This document shows positions 8,743 through 17,492 of a stretch of 35,190 bases of DNA, one piece after another; the stretch's first letter is position 1; each line of letters begins with the position of its first letter. Made by a program: the position numbers and the translations under genes. Origin of the DNA: Alphaproteobacteria bacterium UBA6411 (GTDB taxonomy: Bacteria; Pseudomonadota; Alphaproteobacteria; CAAGCB01; CAG-977); contig DJPN01000034.1 in the NCBI GenBank assembly GCA_002438565.1, positions 1 to 35,190 of the forward strand, written 5' to 3'. Under the pieces are notes generated by a model. It worked only from the letters and a program-made list of their open reading frames with translations, had not been told where the DNA came from and did no database searches.

Positions 8743-10442
8743 TCGTTCGGATCAGCTCCGTAGCGTTCGCACAATTCGGCGATGCGTTCGGGGGTGATTT
8801 TTTGGAACAAAGGCGTTTCGGGAACGGCAAACGGATGCCCTGCGGGCAGTTTTTGCAGTTCGGCCGCCAAATCGCCGCCGACCCATCCCAATTCGTCGGA
8901 ATTCAAGTTCAGCAGTTTCAGCATTTCCGCCGACGTTTCAGGAATGACGGGCGCGGACAAAACGGCATACAAACGAATGACGTTCAAAGCCAGCCGCAAA
9001 ATCATCGCCGCCTGTTCGGGATTTTCCTTGATTACCGTCCACGGCGCGGCAGCAGTCAGATAGTTGTTGCCCTCAACCCAAATTGCGCGCAATTCGGCCA
9101 AAGCTTTGCGGAATTCCATTTCGCGCATGTATTTGGAATAATCGGCGATGCGGGCGGACAAAGTGCGGACGAATTCACGTTCCGTATCGCCCCATTCGCC
9201 GCCGGCAGGAACGTTCGATCCGATTTTGGATGCCGTCATTTTCAAAATGCGGTTGACAAAGTTGCCCAGAACGTCGTTCAAATCCTTGTTGATTGTCGCG
9301 GCAAAACCCGTGAATGTAAAGCTTGAATCCGAATTTTCGGGCGCGTTCGCCATCAGCCAGTAACGCCAATAGTCGGCTTTGAATTCATCCAAAGCTTGAT
9401 TGGTGAAAATGCCGCGTTTCTGCGACGTGGAGAACTTGCCGCCGTAGAACGTCAGCCAGTTGAACCCTTTGATATAATCAACCTTTTTCCACGGTTCGCG
9501 CACGCCCAGCAAAGTCGCGGGGAACATAATCGTATGGAACGGAATGTTGTCCTTTGCCATAAATTCGACATAGCGAACGTCTTTGGCGTCATACCACCAG
9601 TCTTTCCAGTTGCGGTGTTCGGAGTCTTTTTCCGCCCATTCCGCCGTCGCGCCGATGTATTCAATCGGGGCGTCGAACCACACATAGAACACTTTGCCGT
9701 CGAAACCGTCGCACGGAACGGGAATGCCCCATTTCAAATCGCGGGTGATGCAGCGTTCGCGCAATCCCTCTTTCAGCCATTTGCGGGCAATCGAAGTCAC
9801 GACGACGGGCCATTCGGCTTCGTGAGAGTCGATAAACTTCGTCAGTTCGCCTTCCAGCATCGGCAGTTTCAAGAACAAATGCTTGCTGTCTTTGATTTCC
9901 AAGTTGTGCGATCCGGACACGGCGGAACGCGGGTTAATCAAATCCGTCGGATCCAGCACCCGCGTGCAGTTTTCGCATTGGTCGCCGCGGGCGGCTTCGT
10001 ATCCGCAGTGCGGGCAAGTCCCGACAATATAGCGGTCGGGCAAAAAGCGTCCGTCGTCAACGGAATAAACCTGTTTGATGGTGCGTTCCTCGATATATCC
10101 GTTTTCCATCAGCTTTTTGCACATGTGCTGAGTCAGCCGCGTGTTCTGGTCGGAGGACGACCGTCCGAAATGGTCGAACGACAGGTTGAAGCGGTGATAA
10201 ATATCCTTTTGAACTTCGTGCTGTTCGGTGCAGAACGTTTCAACGTCCTGATGTTTTTCCAACGCCGCCAGTTCCGCGGGCGTGCCGTGTTCGTCGGTCG
10301 CGCAGATAAACAGAACATCCTCGCCCGTTTGGCGCAAAAACCGCGAATAAACGTCGGCGGGCAGCATTGAACCGACCAGATTGCCCAGATGTTTGATGCC
10401 GTTGATGTACGGCAGCGCGCTTGTAATCAGATATTTCGTCAT
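8739..10442 (-). CDS. metG: Methionyl-tRNA synthetase
   Basis: 567 aa. Class I synthetase that charges tRNA(Met). The HIGH-type motif is HLGN (18-21) within PYINGIKHLGN; a zinc knuckle of two CxxC pairs (CPHC and CENC, about 142-158) lies in the CP insertion; the KMSKS-type loop reads KFSTSQKRG (about 335). The anticodon-binding helical domain follows, and the protein stops there, so the C-terminal EMAP/dimerisation domain of E. coli MetRS is absent. AGAGG lies 5 nt before the ATG. Co-transcribed with the downstream membrane protein by a 4-nt overlap. Confidence 0.96.
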   Translation of the reverse strand: MTKYLITSALPYINGIKHLGNLVGSMLPADVYSRFLRQTGEDVLFICATDEHGTPAELAALEKHQDVETFCTEQHEVQKDIYHRFNLSFDHFGRSSSDQNTRLTQHMCKKLMENGYIEERTIKQVYSVDDGRFLPDRYIVGTCPHCGYEAARGDQCENCTRVLDPTDLINPRSAVSGSHNLEIKDSKHLFLKLPMLEGELTKFIDSHEAEWPVVVTSIARKWLKEGLRERCITRDLKWGIPVPCDGFDGKVFYVWFDAPIEYIGATAEWAEKDSEHRNWKDWWYDAKDVRYVEFMAKDNIPFHTIMFPATLLGVREPWKKVDYIKGFNWLTFYGGKFSTSQKRGIFTNQALDEFKADYWRYWLMANAPENSDSSFTFTGFAATINKDLNDVLGNFVNRILKMTASKIGSNVPAGGEWGDTEREFVRTLSARIADYSKYMREMEFRKALAELRAIWVEGNNYLTAAAPWTVIKENPEQAAMILRLALNVIRLYAVLSAPVIPETSAEMLKLLNLNSDELGWVGGDLAAELQKLPAGHPFAVPETPLFQKITPERIAELCERYGADPNE

Positions 10443-10479
10443 GAAAGCCTCTAAGCCCTTTATAAAAAATACTGTTTGA

Positions 10480-10509
10480 TTTTTACCCGCTTTTCGGACA
10501 ATATTTCAA
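10480..10509 (-). promoter_or_regulatory. Possible sigma70-type promoter for metG
   Basis: On the minus strand TTGAAA (10509-10504) and TAAAAA (10485-10480) are 18 nt apart, about 40 nt upstream of the metG ATG. Moderate match only. Confidence 0.35.
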
Positions 10510-10556
10510 GGACAAAAACAGTTTTTGCCAAAATATTTGGATTGGAGTTTTTCAAA

Positions 10557-11114
10557 ATGTTGACCGATTTGCCCGACAGTATTCTGTTCCGTCCCGTTCT
10601 TTTGCGCGATTTGGACGCGGTTATGGAAATCGAATCCGCCTGCTTCGATGCGGGCGTGCAAGAAGACCGCTCCCTGTACGAAAAGCGGATTGAAGTGTTC
10701 CGCGACGGTTTTCTGGTTGCCGAAGACCATGAAACGGGGCAAGTCGGCGCGTACATCTGTTCGGAAATCTGGCACAAGAATATGGCGCTGGATTCCGCGA
10801 CGCTCGCCCTCGGTCACAACCCGCTGAACGTTCACAATCCGCAGGGGACGCAGCTTTACATCACATCGTTCGGCGCGCGTCCCGACTGGCGCGGACGGCA
10901 AATCGGAACGGGATTGCTGCAGGCGCTGGAAAAGCGCATCCGCGCCAAATATCCCGCCGTAGACGAATCCATTTTAATCGTGTCCGAAAAATGGAACGCC
11001 GCCCACCATATTTACGAAAAGGACGGCTTCAAGGAAATCGGGCGGATTATCAACTTTTTCACGCCCGAAAACAAACCCGAGGAAGACGCGATTTTAATGC
11101 GCAAAATCTTATAA
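10557..11114 (+). CDS. GNAT-family N-acetyltransferase (RimI-like)
   Basis: 185 aa from ATG 10557, with GGAG (10544-10547) 9 nt upstream; the open frame extends back to 10476 without a better start. The N-terminus FRPVLLRDLDAVMEIESACF is typical of GNAT enzymes. Motif A, the acetyl-CoA pyrophosphate loop, is RGRQIGTGL (about 112-120), preceded by the strand LYITSFGARPDW. AAHHIYEKDGFKEIGRI (about 150-166) is the classic motif B with NAA..YEK.GF. The substrate is unknown; similarity to RimI-type protein acetyltransferases is general. Divergent from metG; its 3' end overlaps the converging DUF4381 gene by 6 nt. Confidence 0.88.
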   Translation: MLTDLPDSILFRPVLLRDLDAVMEIESACFDAGVQEDRSLYEKRIEVFRDGFLVAEDHETGQVGAYICSEIWHKNMALDSATLALGHNPLNVHNPQGTQLYITSFGARPDWRGRQIGTGLLQALEKRIRAKYPAVDESILIVSEKWNAAHHIYEKDGFKEIGRIINFFTPENKPEEDAILMRKIL

Positions 11115-11576
11115 GTGTTCCGCCGCCCATTGTCTGACCACGGCGGCCAGCGGCGCAACATCGGTATTTTTCAGCTGTTCGGGGGGCAGATAAGCCGCCT
11201 GTTCAATCAGTTGCGCCGCCCGTTCGTCCAGCGTCTTGCTTTTCAACGTATCGCGCAGAAACGCGCTCCATTGCGCGCCGTGCAAAGCGGCAACCCGTTC
11301 TTTCGGGAACTTCATCAGCGCCATGCGCCGCAACAGTCCCAGCAAAGCCGTGATTTTGTCGCGTGCGGAACCTTGCCGCGCAACGCGGTCGATTTCGGCG
11401 AACGTGTATGCTTTCGCCGTCAGTTTGCGTCGATGCTTCAAAGCAACGCGGATTAAAACGGCAAGTACGACAGCACCCGCCAGCATATACCACACGTTTG
11501 AGTTTGGCGGAAAAGCCGGCGGCATGGGCGGCAGATGAATGTCTTTCAGTCCCGACAAATCAATTCCCTGCTGCAT
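11109..11576 (-). CDS. DUF4381 membrane protein of the MoxR/DUF58 module
   Basis: 155 aa. A short N-terminal periplasmic part with LKDIHLPPMPPAFPP precedes one transmembrane segment (about 29-46), a basic stretch (KHRRK) and a helical cytoplasmic domain containing WSAFL (about 107). The N-terminal LxDIHLPxxP pattern with a following helix is characteristic of DUF4381 proteins, which occur next to MoxR ATPases and DUF58 proteins. Its ATG overlaps the DUF58 stop (TGATG). Last gene of the long minus-strand array; no VWA-domain gene follows, although such genes usually complete this module. Confidence 0.8.
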   Translation of the reverse strand: MQQGIDLSGLKDIHLPPMPPAFPPNSNVWYMLAGAVVLAVLIRVALKHRRKLTAKAYTFAEIDRVARQGSARDKITALLGLLRRMALMKFPKERVAALHGAQWSAFLRDTLKSKTLDERAAQLIEQAAYLPPEQLKNTDVAPLAAVVRQWAAEHL

Positions 11577-12535
11577 CAGCTTTTCCTTTCAAACAAAGCG
11601 GAACGGAGCGTCCGAATCAAATCGCCGTCCGTTTGAACGGGAACATACAGCATTTTGTGCGCCAGGCAAAAATCGGAAACACGCTTGCGCGCCGTCTCGA
11701 AACGCTGTGCATACGCCGCGCGCCAAGCCGCATCGGCGGCGGGCAAAGTCATCACGCTTTTCCCGTCGCCGACCCGATACGTCCCCGCCGGCGGCGGAGC
11801 GGCTTCCAGCGCATCGAAAATCTGCACGCACACCACGTCGCAATGCAGTCCGATTGCCGCCAGATGTTTTTCCGCTTCTTCGTCAAAGTCGTGAAAATCG
11901 CTCAGCACGAAAATGCGCCCGCCCGTTTTGCTGACGCGGCGCAATTCCGCCAGAACATCCGACAAAGCGGGTTCGTTTTCGGCGGTTTTCAAATCGTTGC
12001 AGGCGGCAGCCGTCGCGTTGAACACTTCCATCAGTCGCCGCATCTGGCGGTGCGGAGCAACCTTGACAAACCCGTCCGCCGATACAATCAGCGCGCCGAT
12101 TTTGTCGCCGTTTTCGCGCGACGCCCACGCCAAAGCCGCCAAAGCCTTTGCCGCAACAACGGATTTAAAGGCTTTGCGCGTGCCGAATTTCATAAAGCTG
12201 CGGAAATCGCCCAAAAACAATACGGGACGGTCGCGTTCCTCGCGGTACAATTTGGTATACGGCTTTCCCGTCCGCGCGGTTACGCGCCAGTCTATCAAGC
12301 GCACGTCGTCGCCCGCGTGATACGCGCGCACTTCGTCAAACTCCATGCCGCGGCCGCGGAACGGCGAACGATGCTGACCGAACCCTTCGGAACGCGAAAT
12401 GCCGCGCGAATCAAAGGACAGCAAACGCACAAACCGCTTCATCGCCGTCAAATCCGACAAAGCGACCGAAATTCCGTTTTCCCGATTTTCATCGGGCTTT
12501 CCGGCTTTCAGCAATGTGCGCAGTTTTTCCAACAT
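11576..12535 (-). CDS. DUF58 family protein (MoxR-associated)
   Basis: 319 aa. The DUF58 signature is clear at about 78-125: GRGMEFDEVRAYHAGDDVR, then LIDWRVTARTGKPYTKLY and EERDRPVLFLGD. The C-terminal half has a von Willebrand A-like pattern (LFLGDFRSFM, then IFVLSDFHDF). DUF58 proteins are found beside MoxR AAA+ ATPases and are thought to act with them in chaperone-like assembly of envelope or metal-dependent complexes; the exact role is not established. It shares 1 nt with moxR upstream and 1 nt with the DUF4381 gene downstream, indicating tight translational coupling. Confidence 0.9.
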   Translation of the reverse strand: MLEKLRTLLKAGKPDENRENGISVALSDLTAMKRFVRLLSFDSRGISRSEGFGQHRSPFRGRGMEFDEVRAYHAGDDVRLIDWRVTARTGKPYTKLYREERDRPVLFLGDFRSFMKFGTRKAFKSVVAAKALAALAWASRENGDKIGALIVSADGFVKVAPHRQMRRLMEVFNATAAACNDLKTAENEPALSDVLAELRRVSKTGGRIFVLSDFHDFDEEAEKHLAAIGLHCDVVCVQIFDALEAAPPPAGTYRVGDGKSVMTLPAADAAWRAAYAQRFETARKRVSDFCLAHKMLYVPVQTDGDLIRTLRSALFERKS

Positions 12536-13512
12536 TACGGCAAAGGCACCCGTTTCAACAGCAAATCCAAAAAGCTGTCGGGCGTAATGCCCTCGGCTTC
12601 GGCTTCAAAAGTCAAAATGACGCGGTGGCGCAAAACATCGTGAACAATGCCGTGCACGTCTTCGGGCAAAACAAAGTCGCGTCCCGCCAGCCACGCTTTT
12701 GCCCGCGCGCAGCGGTCAAGCGCGATTGTGCCGCGCGGGCTCGCCCCGAAAGCGACCAGCCGTTTGAACTTTTCGCCGTATTTTTCGGGTTTGCGCGTCG
12801 CCATGACCAGCTGAATGATGTATTCCTCCAAAGCGGGGGACAAATGCACGTTCAGCACTTCGCGCTGCGCCTCGAAAACGCGCTGCTGCGGCATAACTTC
12901 GACTGGCATTTCAGCCCCCTCCTCCAGCGCTTCGTTGCGGACAATCCGCAAAATCTGCCGTTCAGCCGCCGCATCGGGCTGGTCAATTCTGACATACATC
13001 AAAAAACGGTCAAGCTGCGCTTCGGGCAAGGGATAAGTTCCCTCCTGCTCAATCGGATTTTGGGTCGCCATCACCATAAACAAATCGGGCAGCCGGTACG
13101 TTTTCCCGCCGACGGTCACCTGCCGTTCCGCCATGGCTTCCAACAAAGCGGACTGCACTTTCGCAGGCGCGCGGTTGATTTCGTCCGCCAAAATCAAGTT
13201 GTGAAAAATCGGCCCCGCTTGAAATTTGAACTCGCCCGTTTCGGGACGGTAGATGTCGCTGCCCGTAATGTCGGACGGCAGCAAATCGGGCGTAAATTGG
13301 ATTCGCTGGTCGTCGCCCTCAATCGCTTCGGACAGTTTTTTGATCGCTTTCGTCTTGGCCAGCCCCGGCGCGCCTTCAACCAGCAAATGCCCGTCCGCAA
13401 GCAAAGCAATCAGCAATTTGTCAACCAGATCCGCCTGCCCGACGATATTGGCGTTCATATAATCTTTCAACCGCTGAAAACTGCGGGCGGCAACCGACTT
13501 TTCACGTTCCAT
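12535..13512 (-). CDS. MoxR-family AAA+ ATPase
   Basis: 325 aa. Walker A GAPGLAKT (47-54), Walker B LILADE (106-111) followed by INRAP, then the MoxR-typical blocks QSALLEAMAERQVT (about 120-133), ATQNPIEQEGTYPLPEAQLDRF (about 150-171, sensor 1 and the Arg-finger region) and SPRGTIALDR near the C-terminus. MoxR ATPases are thought to remodel or load partner proteins carrying VWA domains. A good AGGAG lies before the ATG, in a 31-nt gap after the GT87-like gene. The next two genes, DUF58 and DUF4381, are its usual partners and overlap end to end. Confidence 0.93.
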   Translation of the reverse strand: MEREKSVAARSFQRLKDYMNANIVGQADLVDKLLIALLADGHLLVEGAPGLAKTKAIKKLSEAIEGDDQRIQFTPDLLPSDITGSDIYRPETGEFKFQAGPIFHNLILADEINRAPAKVQSALLEAMAERQVTVGGKTYRLPDLFMVMATQNPIEQEGTYPLPEAQLDRFLMYVRIDQPDAAAERQILRIVRNEALEEGAEMPVEVMPQQRVFEAQREVLNVHLSPALEEYIIQLVMATRKPEKYGEKFKRLVAFGASPRGTIALDRCARAKAWLAGRDFVLPEDVHGIVHDVLRHRVILTFEAEAEGITPDSFLDLLLKRVPLP

Positions 13513-13543
13513 TGAAAACTCCTTTTATTCTGCTTTCTGTTAT

Positions 13544-14686
13544 TTAGTACGCGCGCCGCCTGCATGCAAGGGGCAACAAAACGGCAATCGCCGTTTGCGC
13601 CGACATTCCGATCTGCGCCGCCAACACGCCGTCAAAGAAAATCGCCCCGAAAGCCAAAACAAACAAAGGCAAGTCCTCTTTCAAATAGCCGCGGCGTTCC
13701 GAATCAAACAGTAAAAACGCGACAGCCGCGGACAAAAGCGCGCCATCGCCCATCGCCGCAACAGGCGTCAGCAACACACACGCCGCGCACAAAAACGCAT
13801 TTTGCACCGCGCGGGACACCGGCGGCCGCTTGAAAAACAGCACATATCCCGTTGAAATTGTCCATACGGCAACGGCGAATTGGAACACTTCTGCAACAAA
13901 AGGACTGGCTTTGCCGCACAGCAAAACGCCCGCCAAAGACACAAAACGGCACGGAGCGGCTTTTAAAGCTTGAAAAGCCGCAACAACGGATGCCGCATAA
14001 ACGTTGAAACCGTAGCGTTTTCCCGCCGCAATCAGCAAAAATCCGCCGAACAAAAGGGCGGCAGTCAATGCTTTTTTCTGTTTTCGACATGCGAAAGCGA
14101 ACAAAACCAAAGCGAACATCAGCGGTTCAGCCGCCAGCAAACCGCCGAAAAATCCGGCACGTTTCGGGTATTCATCCGCCAGCATCAAGCTTAACACGGC
14201 GCAGGCGGCAACGTACAAGCCGAAACCACCGAACGCGAAATTCAAAAACGCGGCGGGCAAAGCGGCTAGCATCGGCACGGCAAGACGCAGGGGAAACAAC
14301 GCGTACAAAGCAATGCCGAACAGGAAAAATCCCCAGAAAAACACCGTGTCAAAATACCCCGCATAGGGCAAAGGCAGAAACGGCACGGCAATCAAAGCTT
14401 TGACGGGCGACGCAAACGCGGCAAAACGTCCGTTCGCCTGCGTTTTTTCATGGACATACGCGGTTTGCGCCGCAAAATCGTAAGCTGTTTCGGGGGCGCT
14501 TTCCAGCAAACGGAACAAAGCGTAATCCCCCGCCGCGTCTTCGCCGACAATCCGCAAAGCCGCGCTGTCCGTGCGAACCAGACCGTCTTCGTTATACATT
14601 GCCGACCGCAATAACAATGTGTAAACCGTTATCACGCCGACAAACAGTAAAATAAGGATTTGAATAACCCGCTTTTCGGTCGTCAT
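13544..14686 (-). CDS. Polytopic membrane protein, GT87/DUF2029-like
   Basis: 380 aa from ATG 14686, which overlaps the sufT stop as TAATG. The open frame reaches 14839, but that extra part lies inside sufT and is Arg-rich, so it is rejected. About ten hydrophobic segments cover the protein, starting at residues 8-24. The early loop has ETAYDFAAQ, a long gap, then FASPVKALIAVPFLPLPYAGYF. This recalls the AYD...F.YPP...L..PL..LPY pattern of GT87 (DUF2029) lipid-linked-sugar mannosyltransferases. The resemblance is by eye, and the catalytic Asp is not certain. It sits between sufT and moxR in the same transcriptional array, so it may be the first gene of the MoxR module. Confidence 0.65.
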   Translation of the reverse strand: MTTEKRVIQILILLFVGVITVYTLLLRSAMYNEDGLVRTDSAALRIVGEDAAGDYALFRLLESAPETAYDFAAQTAYVHEKTQANGRFAAFASPVKALIAVPFLPLPYAGYFDTVFFWGFFLFGIALYALFPLRLAVPMLAALPAAFLNFAFGGFGLYVAACAVLSLMLADEYPKRAGFFGGLLAAEPLMFALVLFAFACRKQKKALTAALLFGGFLLIAAGKRYGFNVYAASVVAAFQALKAAPCRFVSLAGVLLCGKASPFVAEVFQFAVAVWTISTGYVLFFKRPPVSRAVQNAFLCAACVLLTPVAAMGDGALLSAAVAFLLFDSERRGYLKEDLPLFVLAFGAIFFDGVLAAQIGMSAQTAIAVLLPLACRRRAY

Positions 14687-15303
14687 TACGACAAATCCAG
14701 CGCGAATTTGGCCTCTTCGGACAGACGGTCGACGCTCCACGCGGGTTCCCAAACCAGCTTGACCGTCACTTTGCCCACGCCCGTGACGGCGGACACCGCT
14801 TCGGCGACTTGGTTCGGCATCAGCCCCGCAACGGGACACGACGGCGCGGTTACGGTCATATCGATTTCGACATCGCCGTTGACCAGTCTGTCCATGCGGT
14901 AAATCAACCCCAAATCGTACACGTTGACCATGATTTCGGGATCGGAAACCGTACGGATGGCTTCGATAATATCTTTGATGTCAGCCTGTTTTTCGCCGTC
15001 TGCCAAGGATTCACCCTTGACCACGACATATTCGTCGCCATAGTTGATGACGGGCATGTCCGCGGGCGCGTTGCCGCCCCATAAAATCGATTCAAATTCA
15101 GACAATTCTTCCTTTATCGACTGATCGGGCTTGGCGTCCGCAAAGTTGCTGACCGTTTCGGGATTGGCGTTAATGGGAATTTCGATTGTCCCCGTAAAGT
15201 CTTTGGGAAGCTTTTTCAGTTCTTCCTCGATAAGGGCGGGAACGTTGGCGACCGCTTCCGTCGAAGCGGCCTGTTGTTCGTTTTCGGAATCTTTTTTATC
15301 CAT
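14686..15303 (-). CDS. sufT: SufT-like Fe-S assembly protein (MIP18/DUF59 domain) with N-terminal extension
   Basis: 205 aa from ATG 15303, with GGAG 8 nt upstream; an in-frame TTG at 15321 has no ribosome site. The C-terminal half (about 105-205) is a DUF59/MIP18 domain: IIEAIRTVSDPEIMVNVYDLGLIY, MTVTAPSCPVAGLMPNQV and VKLVWEPAW. The conserved DPEI and the Cys in TAPSCP are present. This family helps Fe-S maturation, and the bacterial gene usually sits in suf operons, as here. The N-terminal 100 residues are acidic and of no recognised family; part of this region is common in SufT proteins. Downstream of the Cys-rich small gene and sufS. Confidence 0.88.
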   Translation of the reverse strand: MDKKDSENEQQAASTEAVANVPALIEEELKKLPKDFTGTIEIPINANPETVSNFADAKPDQSIKEELSEFESILWGGNAPADMPVINYGDEYVVVKGESLADGEKQADIKDIIEAIRTVSDPEIMVNVYDLGLIYRMDRLVNGDVEIDMTVTAPSCPVAGLMPNQVAEAVSAVTGVGKVTVKLVWEPAWSVDRLSEEAKFALDLS

Positions 15304-15400
15304 CGGACGGGCTCCATTCAAAACTTATTCCAAGTTATGCACCGAAATTCGGTTGATTTCAACAGTTTCTTTGTCGCCCGTCCTTTTGGATTACGGCGGA

Positions 15401-15538
15401 CTAACCGCAGGATTTGCCGTCTTTGCATTCTTTTTCGGCGGCGGATTTTTTGGTTTCGCACGCCTTTTCGTTCATGTCGGCTTTTTTGTCCTTGGGCATT
15501 TCCTTTTTGCCGCAGCCGCAGTTTTCTTTGTTCATCAT
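15401..15538 (-). CDS. 45-aa Cys/Lys-rich small protein inside the suf operon
   Basis: ATG 15538 to TAG at 15403-15401, 45 codons. AGGAG (15550-15546) lies 7 nt upstream, a strong ribosome site. Five cysteines (7, 9, 27, 38, 44) include a compact NCGCG motif; 12 Lys and 6 Glu make it very hydrophilic, with no hydrophobic core or signal peptide. The composition suggests a metal or Fe-S ligand or a metallothionein-like small protein, but no family is recognised. It lies in the 256-nt gap between sufS (ends its 5' side at 15560) and sufT, on the same strand, so co-transcription with the SUF genes is expected. Function in cluster assembly is an inference from position and cysteines only. Confidence 0.65.
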   Translation of the reverse strand: MMNKENCGCGKKEMPKDKKADMNEKACETKKSAAEKECKDGKSCG

Positions 15539-15559
15539 AACAAATCTCCTTTCATAAAG

Positions 15560-16780
15560 TTAAGTGAAGAACCGCTTAACTTTATGGAGCGCGGCGACAA
15601 AGTTCTCAATATCCTCTTCGGTATTATAAACCCCCAGCGACGCCCGAACGGATACGGATTGCCCAAACCGTTCATGCAAAGGCTGGGCGCAATGATGCCC
15701 CGTGCGCACGGCAACGCCCTGCTGATCCAGAATCATCGCAATATCCTGCGGATGGGCGAAGTCTGTTACAAAGCTGACAACCCCCGTTTTGTCGGGCGCG
15801 GTGCCGATTTGCGTCGTTCCGCCGACGGACAAAACACCGTCCTGCAACAATTTGCACAGCCGCTTTTCGTGTTCGGCAATGTTCGTCATATCGATATTTT
15901 GCACATAGTCGATTGCAAAGCCCAAACCGATTGCCTGCATAATCGGGGGCGTCCCCGCTTCAAACCGCGCGGGAATGTCCGCCCATGCGCTGCCCGAAAA
16001 AGCGACCGTTTTAATCATGTCGCCGCCGCCCTCGAACGGTTCCATGCCCTCCAAAACGGCGCGTTTGCCGTAAAGGATGCCGATACCCGTCGGTCCGTAC
16101 AGCTTGTGTCCGGAAAAAGCGTAAAAATCGCAATCGATATCCTGCATGTCAACGGGAACATGCGTCGCCCCCTGACAGCCGTCGATTAAAACTTTCGCCC
16201 CTGCGGCATGGGCAAGCTTCGCGATTTCCTTTATCGGAAAAACCGTTCCCAAAACGTTGGAAATATGCGCCACAGAAACCAGTTTTGTTTTTTCGCTCAA
16301 CAACGTTTTAAACGCGTTCATGTCCAATTCGCCGTCATCCAGAACGGGAACGACTTTCAGCGTAAAAGGAATACGCTTTTGCAAAATCTGCCACGGCACA
16401 ATGTTTGAATGATGCTCTGCTTGGGTAATCAAAACCTCGTCGCCCGCGCGTAAATTTTGCGCACCCCAAGTGTACGCGACCAGATTCAGAGAATCCGTCG
16501 CCCCGCGCGTGAACACGATTTCCTTGTCCGACGCGGCGCTTATGAACTTCTGCACCTTTTTGCGTGCGTTTTCAAAATTGCACGTCGCCTTTTCGGACAA
16601 ATCGTACATACCGCGGTGAACGTTCGCATATTCGTTTTCATAGCAATACCTCATCGCGTCAAGGACTTGCTTCGGCTTTTGCGCCGATGCCGCCGTATCC
16701 AGAAACGTCAAGGGCTTGCCGTGAACCGTTAAAGCCAAAGCGGGAAAATCCGCCCGAATTTTTTGAATGTCAATCGTCAT
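15560..16780 (-). CDS. sufS: Cysteine desulfurase SufS (class II)
   Basis: 406 aa. PLP enzyme that removes sulfur from L-cysteine and supplies it as persulfide for Fe-S assembly. PLP-lysine in FSGHK (K226), His/Asp contacts in AEHHSN and LIDGCQG (D200), and the persulfide cysteine in RTGHHCAQP (C364). These positions and the total length equal those of E. coli SufS, which supports a group II enzyme that normally needs a SufE or SufU partner; none is present in this window. The ATG lies 11 nt inside the end of sufD. Followed by the small Cys-rich gene. Confidence 0.96.
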   Translation of the reverse strand: MTIDIQKIRADFPALALTVHGKPLTFLDTAASAQKPKQVLDAMRYCYENEYANVHRGMYDLSEKATCNFENARKKVQKFISAASDKEIVFTRGATDSLNLVAYTWGAQNLRAGDEVLITQAEHHSNIVPWQILQKRIPFTLKVVPVLDDGELDMNAFKTLLSEKTKLVSVAHISNVLGTVFPIKEIAKLAHAAGAKVLIDGCQGATHVPVDMQDIDCDFYAFSGHKLYGPTGIGILYGKRAVLEGMEPFEGGGDMIKTVAFSGSAWADIPARFEAGTPPIMQAIGLGFAIDYVQNIDMTNIAEHEKRLCKLLQDGVLSVGGTTQIGTAPDKTGVVSFVTDFAHPQDIAMILDQQGVAVRTGHHCAQPLHERFGQSVSVRASLGVYNTEEDIENFVAALHKVKRFFT

Positions 16781-17492
16781 TTTTCAACCCGATAAGCCGT
16801 TCCCATTCGTCGCGGAGTTCGACCTCCTCTATCGTATCCAGCACTTCGTTCAAAAAAGCCGCCGTCAGGATTTTGCGGGCTTCCGCTTCGTCAATGCCGC
16901 GCGTTTGCAAATAAAACAGCTGTTCCCTGTTCAGCGTCCCGATGGCGGAACCGTGCGCGCACTTCACGTCGTCGGCGTAAATTTCCAGCTTCGGCACGGC
17001 TTTGACTTCCGACGTTTTCGACAACAGCAAAGCGCGGTGCTGCTGCGCGCCGTCGATTGCCTTTTTGTCGTAAGGAATCAAAATTCCGCCCTCGAACACC
17101 GCTTTGGCACAACCGCCGACCGCCCCCTTGACCAGTTGGCGGGACGTCGTTTTGTCCGCGTTGTGGCGAAAGTCCGTTTTGATTTCCGCGCGTTCCTCGC
17201 CGTTCAAAGCATAAACGGCATCGCTGCGGCAAAAGCTTCCCTCGCCCGCCAAATCGGCAAAGACGGACAGCTTGCCCGATCCCAAATGCACGGTTACCAA
17301 ATCGTACGACGCGTTTTTGCCCAGTTTGACGGTCAGCGCATTGTTTCCGCCGTTGTTCAAGCGGTAATGCGTCAAATGCGCGTTTTCGCCGACGCTGACA
17401 ACCGTGTTTTCCGCCAAAGCCGTTTCGACAATCGTCCGCGTTTCATTCGGCTTCAACGTCAGTTCGGCCGCTTTTTCCAATCGTTCCGCCAT
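16770..17492 (-). CDS. sufD: SufD, Fe-S scaffold subunit, short form
   Basis: 240 aa, against about 420 aa for E. coli SufD. The right-handed beta-helix core and C-terminal helices are present, with KLEIYADDVKCAHGSAIG (about 168-185) carrying the family Cys and His (C178, H180), and REQLFYLQTRGIDEAEAR following. The N-terminal helical domain is missing. There is no sign of a frameshift: the ATG overlaps the sufC stop by 1 nt, and the upstream sequence is sufC. It should still form the SufBC2D complex through its core, but the missing domain is unusual. It ends 11 nt inside sufS. Confidence 0.9.
   Translation of the reverse strand: MAERLEKAAELTLKPNETRTIVETALAENTVVSVGENAHLTHYRLNNGGNNALTVKLGKNASYDLVTVHLGSGKLSVFADLAGEGSFCRSDAVYALNGEERAEIKTDFRHNADKTTSRQLVKGAVGGCAKAVFEGGILIPYDKKAIDGAQQHRALLLSKTSEVKAVPKLEIYADDVKCAHGSAIGTLNREQLFYLQTRGIDEAEARKILTAAFLNEVLDTIEEVELRDEWERLIGLKNDD

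Noticed and set aside
14687..14839. N-terminal extension of the GT87-like protein
   Set aside because: The extra 51 codons lie within sufT, are Arg-rich, and would add a non-membrane stretch. ATG 14686 has a TAATG coupling to sufT.
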